A stretch of 64,000 nt of DNA, from positions 7,658,341 through 7,722,340 of the forward strand of contig JAPTYK010000001.1 of assembly GCA_026913215.1 (NCBI GenBank), read 5' to 3'. The DNA comes from Streptomyces diastatochromogenes (lineage in GTDB: Bacteria > Actinomycetota > Actinomycetes > Streptomycetales > Streptomycetaceae). A program made the position numbers and the translations under genes. Positions 60,565 to 64,000 of the stretch are shown here, one piece after another. Every line of letters starts with the position of its first letter. Positions within the stretch are counted from its first letter, which is position 1. The notes beneath the pieces are model-generated. The model was not told the origin of the DNA and did no database searches. It was given only the letters and a program-made list of their open reading frames with translations.

Positions 60565-61246
60565 TCAGATTGCTCCCAGCACCGTGCGCTCAGCCTGGCT
60601 CAGCCAGTCGAGATACCACTGTGCGAAGGTCACCGGCTTTCCGTCGCGGCCGAGGAGCGGTGCGAGGTCGGCGTCGTCCACCCGGCAGTCTGACCAGATC
60701 GTGCCGCGGTGGCTGCCGCTGATGATCAGCCACTCCCGCTGGGCGCACCCCAGGTGGCAGAGCACGATCGCACCGACGGTGCGCTCGGGGGGCGAACATG
60801 ACGGCGTCCCACCGTTCGTCCCATGCCTCAATGGCGTCGTCGAACTCCTCGATCTCGTCGAAGTCCTCTTCCTCGGGGCGTTCAGCAAGGAGCGCTTCGA
60901 CGAGCTCGGGATTCGGGCCCTGCTCGGGAAACGGCTCGGCAAGCCGGGACAGGTCTGCCATGTCCGCGCCGTCGCCCTCCCACCGCCAGCGGCCCTGCAC
61001 TCGCCGAACCGGGAACATGCCATGGGCGGGACCAGCACCACCCGCGCCGACACACAGGAGGAAGGTCCGGAATTCCTCCGGCAGCGTCACCTTCATCTGC
61101 GCCTCGAGCTCTGCGAGCTCGTCATGGCCGAGCGGCTGCTCCAGAACCCATCGGTGCCCCCGGGCCCCGAACACTTCGTTGCTCGCCGGGGATGCCTTCA
61201 GAGCCTCGACCCGTTGACGGATGCCCGCCCACTGCTGATCAGTCAT
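60565..61246 (-). CDS. SMI1/KNR4-family protein, frameshift near 60,795
   Basis: ATG 61,246; about 227 residues. MTDQQWAGIRQRVEALKAS, then LGHDELAELEAQMKVTLPEEFRTFLLCVGAGGAGPAHGMFPVR is the SMI1/KNR4 (SUKH) signature: a helix, LP.EFR.FL, and G..GP..G. Then an acidic stretch PEEEDFDEIEEFDDAIEAW, and in the shifted frame IVLCHLGCAQREWLIISGSHRGTIWSDCRVDDADLAPLL. SUKH proteins are often immunity proteins to contact-dependent or polymorphic toxins. No toxin gene is adjacent here. Confidence 0.85.
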
Positions 61247-61980
61247 GAGCAAAAAGGTAGGTGCCGCCACCGACAATGACGTCGACAGGGCCTCGTGGAA
61301 GCCAGGTGGGGCCAGTTCAAACCGTTCCTACCCGGGGCCAGACGAAGCCGTTACGGCGGGGCCAAAGGAGACCGTCCTAGACATGGGTGACTCCCGCACC
61401 GGTTCGTGCCCGAGCACCAGGAGCAGGAGCACGACCTGGCCGACGCGGCCAGGTCGCACCCTGAGTCACATCCTGGGTCACGCCCTGGGTGCCACCGCAG
61501 GCACGAGTCGACAGGTACAAAACCGCAGTCCACAGCGTGAATTCCGAGCCGCCACGCACGCCGACTACTTCCCTACAGGGCTGGTTGGCCAAGCACCAGC
61601 ACGCGCGAAGAGGCACCAGGGGCCGGCGGCTGAGGCAGCCAGGCTCAGCCCGCAGTCGCCTCACCGGTCGCTCCACAGGCTGCTCCACCGGTCGCCTCGC
61701 CGGCTGCTCCACGGGTTGCGCCACCGGTTGCGGGCCCCTCTGGCCGCTCCCCGCACCCGCACCGGTCAGGGCCAGCGGGTCACTAAATCCCCACGCCGAC
61801 ACCTCTTCTGGAGCCCAAGAGAGGCCTTCCTCTCCCTCTCCACGCAGGACGAAGCACGGGCCAGCTCTCAGGGACGGCCCGCATGGGCCCGGCTTCGTCC
61901 GCCCCCGGCGAGGAACGGTTTGAAGGCCCCACTGCGGCCCTCGCCCTCGCGCTGGCCACCCGCCGACCGCGCGGCCGTAC
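61247..61980. other. Spacer without a clear gene
   Basis: It holds the inverted repeat copy at 61,306-61,327 and another near 61,913. Around 61,660-61,730 a GGTCGCCTC/GGCTGCTCCAC motif repeats imperfectly. A plus-strand stretch from about 61,405 to 61,540 has an open frame rich in His, Gln and Glu, but no start or family. The long frames on both strands here lack convincing protein character. Confidence 0.4.
61306..61327 (-). repeat. GAACGGTTT/TGGCCCCAC repeat, copy 3 (inverted)
   Basis: Complement reads GAACGGTTTGAACTGGCCCC then AC, 19 of 22 positions like copy 2 at 60,467, in the opposite orientation. Confidence 0.65.
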
Positions 61981-62291
61981 GATGCGCCGTGTGACCGCAC
62001 GACGCACCCTCGGCCCCGGCCCCCAGACCCCACCCATCCAAGCCGCCCAAGCCGACCTGCTCGCCGACCTCCCGGCATCCACCTGCCCGACCTCGACGAG
62101 CTGCGCGACCGAGGAGTCCTCGCCCGGCACCAACCCCCGCCACACCCACCCGCCGCGCCCTCGGCGGCGGCCCGACTCGACCCGGCACCGCCCCACTCCC
62201 ATAGCGGCCGGGCACGGCGCAGACCCAGCCCTGCGCCGCCTCGCCGAGCGGTTACCGGTTACAGGCCGCCGAGGATGCCAGTTCACGCCGC
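61981..62291 (+). pseudogene. Possible gene remnant overlapping repeat copy 3
   Basis: An ATG at 61,981 opens MRRVTARRTLGPGPQTPPIQAAQADLLADLP. With one base shifted near 62,073 it continues GIHLPDLDELRDRGVLARHQPPPHPP and then loses protein character inside the repeat. The LPDLDELRDRGVL stretch looks like real coding sequence. I cannot assign a family. It may be the left neighbour destroyed by insertion or recombination at the repeat. Confidence 0.3.
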
Positions 62292-62632
62292 TTAGGACGG
62301 TGTCCGGGCGGCTCCGAGCCTGTAACCGGTAACCCGTAACCACAGCACCCCCAGGCCCGCCCCGTCGGGCGGCCCCTTCCCCCTTGCGTGAGCGCCGTGT
62401 CGTGACCGCCTGTACGGCTGTCTCCCGCCCCATCGCCCGCCCGCGTCCTCGGGGCGCGGGCAGACGCGTTCGAGGCGGAGAACGGCGCACAGGGCACCGC
62501 GGAACGGGCGACGGTGTAGGGGTGCCCAGGTGGACCGGCGGGGCCCACCAGCCGTGGTGAGCGGGCCTCACCACAGCCCGTGGTGAGGCCGTGCCTGAGA
62601 GGCTCTCAGGCCGTTTTCCCAGGTGGGTCGGC
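62155..62632. repeat. Subtelomeric repeat, copy 3
   Basis: Full-length match to copy 1, with an extra about 70 bases near 62,215-62,296. That insert adds an inverted repeat: GGTTACCGGTTACAGGC at 62,250-62,266 is the complement of 62,318-62,334. The hairpin is at about 62,564-62,590 and the end palindrome GCCTGAGAGGCTCTCAGGC follows it. Between 62,633 and 62,874 I see no gene. Confidence 0.85.
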
Positions 62633-62874
62633 TGAGAGGTGAGAGGGAGCCCGCTCACCACGGGGCCGGCCCCCGGCCGGTGATCTGTGACAAGCGACCG
62701 TGACCGATTGACAGGTGAGTTTGACCGTCTGCCCCACTGCTGCATGAGGTCGTGCGGCGCCTCGCGGTGTCAGCGGCTCGCGGCGGGCTTCCCTTGGTTG
62801 TCGGGCCCGGGGCACGATGGGCTTTAGCCTGGGGCGGCACGCTCGGACGGCTCCGGCCCTTATCTGGGGGGACC

Positions 62875-63345
62875 ATGGCTCAACCCGTGCGACTGATCTG
62901 GACGAACAATCGCGACGACCAGGACGGCGTCACGCTCACCGGGACCGGCTACTCGGAGCCCATCGACCTGATGGAGGCGGAGTCGCTGTTCTTCTCCGTT
63001 GTCGTCGGCGACCCCCCGGATGACATAGAGCGGCACGATAGTTCGGACCCGGGAGCCCACCTCATCTTGAGGCTCGGTGTCAGCGACGCCGGTGGCACCT
63101 GGTTGTACGTCGCTTCGCTGAGCCCACGCAAACGCGAAACCCACGGATCGCCATGGATCCTCGACGAGCCGCCCCACGACTACGTCTCCTTGGGACTGTC
63201 GCTTTCCTCCGACGGCAAGCACGCCATACCGATGGTTCTCCCGCCCATCGCGGTGATCCGCTGGGACGCCCACCGTGTCGCCCCCGGTTTTCGCTTTCAG
63301 CCCGCGTCCTTCGGCAAGACCGTGATCTCCCTGTACGGACGCTGA
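62875..63345 (+). CDS. Orphan protein of unknown function
   Basis: ATG 62,875 directly after TCTGGGGGGACC; 156 residues, no frameshift. Sequence MAQPVRLIWTNNRDDQDGVTLTGTGYSEPIDLMEAESLFFSVVVGDPPDDIERH, HLILRLGVSDAGGTWLYVASL, GFRFQPASFGKTVISLYGR. Predominantly beta, acidic, no signal peptide or membrane segment. Its codon usage is milder in GC3 than the clusters. It is the last gene before the telomere, about 650 bases from the end. Family not recognised. Confidence 0.7.
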   Translation: MAQPVRLIWTNNRDDQDGVTLTGTGYSEPIDLMEAESLFFSVVVGDPPDDIERHDSSDPGAHLILRLGVSDAGGTWLYVASLSPRKRETHGSPWILDEPPHDYVSLGLSLSSDGKHAIPMVLPPIAVIRWDAHRVAPGFRFQPASFGKTVISLYGR

Positions 63346-63535
63346 TCGCACCGCAGTCACCTGGGCAAGATCACCTGCCAATCGGTCAAGATCGAATGTC
63401 ACAGGACAGCCGGGACAGCTCCCCGGGGTGGTCCTGGTGGTGGTCCCGGCCCCGTGGCGCCGCGTTCCGCGTCGTTCCCGGCCCTGGCTCCGTGTCCGAC
63501 CTACAGGAGGAGAGGGGGCGGGCAAGCATCCCAAC

Positions 63536-63804
63536 CCCTACACAGGGAGACACCCGTGATGCATCACGTAAGACGTGCTTCCCGACACGATTGCACCCTG
63601 ATCCTGATACACTCTCAGGCATTCCTCACCGGAAGGCGCATCGGAGTGGTGCCGGGAGGGTTTCCCAGGCCCTACACAGACAGAACGCTGATGCATCATC
63701 ACCGCCCTTTCCCCCAGGGTTCCAGAGGATGGCCTCGACGCGTCGACGGCCTAGGGGTGGTGGAGCAGAATCCCAGACCCTACACAGGCCACGGCGCGAT
63801 GCAC
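63536..63804 (+). repeat. Iteron-like repeats near the telomere, 3 copies
   Basis: CCCTACACAG followed 12-15 bases later by GATGCA occurs at 63,536, 63,670 and 63,778 (spacing about 134 and 108). In copies 1 and 2 the second element is palindromic: CGTGATGCATCACG (63,555-63,568) and TGATGCATCA (63,689-63,698); in copy 3 only GATGCA is kept. TCGACGCGTCGA at 63,735-63,746 is a further perfect palindrome. No gene is seen from 63,346 to the end. Confidence 0.75.
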
Positions 63805-63859
63805 CCCCCACCCTCGCTGCCCGGCGTAGCCGGGTGGGTGGGAGCGCAAGCGGACACCC

Positions 63860-64000
63860 GCATCCGCGCTTGCGCGGATGCCCTGATCGCGCTTGCGCGG
63901 ATTGACCCTCCCTCAGAATTCCGCTTGCGGAATTCAATTTCCCCGCTTGCGGGAATTCGCCTCGCGCTTGCGCGAGGCCCGCTCTAACCCCGGCGCGGGG
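63860..64000. other. Telomere of a linear replicon: row of palindromes
   Basis: Perfect or near-perfect hairpins follow one another, all with a TT-centred CGCTTGCG core: 63,860-63,881 (10-base arms), 63,886-63,902, 63,916-63,935 (GAATTCCGC/GCGGAATTC), 63,936-63,958 (bulged) and 63,959-63,978 (GCCTCGCGC/GCGCGAGGC). The last 13 bases, CCCCGGCGCGGGG, form a terminal palindrome of 5-base arms and 3-base loop, the same size as palindrome I of known Streptomyces telomeres. Such ends fold as single strands during protein-primed patching by Tap and Tpg; neither gene is in this window. Confidence 0.85.

Noticed and set aside
61377..62078. 233-aa minus-strand open frame with a Pro-Val-Glu-Gln repeat
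   Set aside because: No ribosome site, no recognisable fold; it crosses a GAACGGTTT repeat copy and imperfect DNA repeats, so it is more likely compositional.
63346..64000. Short open frames in the last 650 bases
   Set aside because: They consist of translated palindromes and iteron-like repeats; no protein-like segment is present.

Overview
The window is very GC-rich actinobacterial DNA, almost certainly from a Streptomyces. It carries SARP regulators, an AfsA homologue, TAT-exported enzymes and deoxysugar genes. It runs into what looks like the right-hand end of a linear replicon: the last 140 bases are a row of hairpin palindromes closed by a 13-base terminal palindrome.

Region 1 (1-24 kb) is part of a glycosylated polyketide cluster that continues to the left. 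Plus-strand genes encode NDP-deoxysugar enzymes (2,3-dehydratase cut by the window edge, 3-ketoreductase, 4-ketoreductase, 3,5-epimerase), a SnoaL-like protein, a SARP activator and a small odd glycosyltransferase. A long minus-strand operon runs from 19.6 to 6.3 kb: acyl-CoA carboxylase beta and epsilon, malonyltransferase, a long ACP, a holo-ACP synthase, two KS/chain-length-factor-like pairs, an atypical KSIII, an aldo/keto reductase, an FAD monooxygenase, a SnoaL-like protein and a small protein. A SARP/NB-ARC regulator sits at its head. The FabF-like KS pairs suggest a reduced or polyene-type chain more than a classical aromatic one.

Region 2 (22-35 kb) is mixed accessory DNA. It has F420/FMN-type oxidoreductases, a TetR gene with a perfect inverted-repeat operator, an UbiB kinase, a GNAT-aminotransferase fusion coupled to a CDP-diglyceride synthetase, a bicovalent FAD oxidase, LysR and P450 remnants, a repeat-bearing HTH protein and Cys/His-rich proteins.

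Region 3 (35-42.5 kb) holds an iterative-looking type I PKS (KS-AT-degenerate DH-ACP, no KR) divergent from an AMP-dependent ligase and an MDR oxidoreductase. Region 4 (42.5-59 kb) contains a flavin monooxygenase, MFS exporter, three aldo/keto reductases, an AfsA-HAD-KSIII operon, a cyclase, an NRAMP transporter, an ABM protein, malic enzyme, and MarR and XRE regulators. A palindrome of the form TAAGA-N2-TCTTA recurs at seven promoters here, including that of the marR gene, and outlines a local regulon.

Region 5 (59-64 kb) is subtelomeric: a truncated PKS gene, three copies of a dispersed hairpin-bearing repeat, a four-copy GAACGGTTT/TGGCCCCAC repeat, a few orphan genes, iteron-like repeats and the telomere.

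One caution applies throughout. Most longer genes carry one or more single-base frameshifts, usually at G/C runs, with intact family sequence on both sides. This looks like sequencing or consensus error, so such genes are annotated as whole genes with the shift noted. Frameshift positions are approximate.
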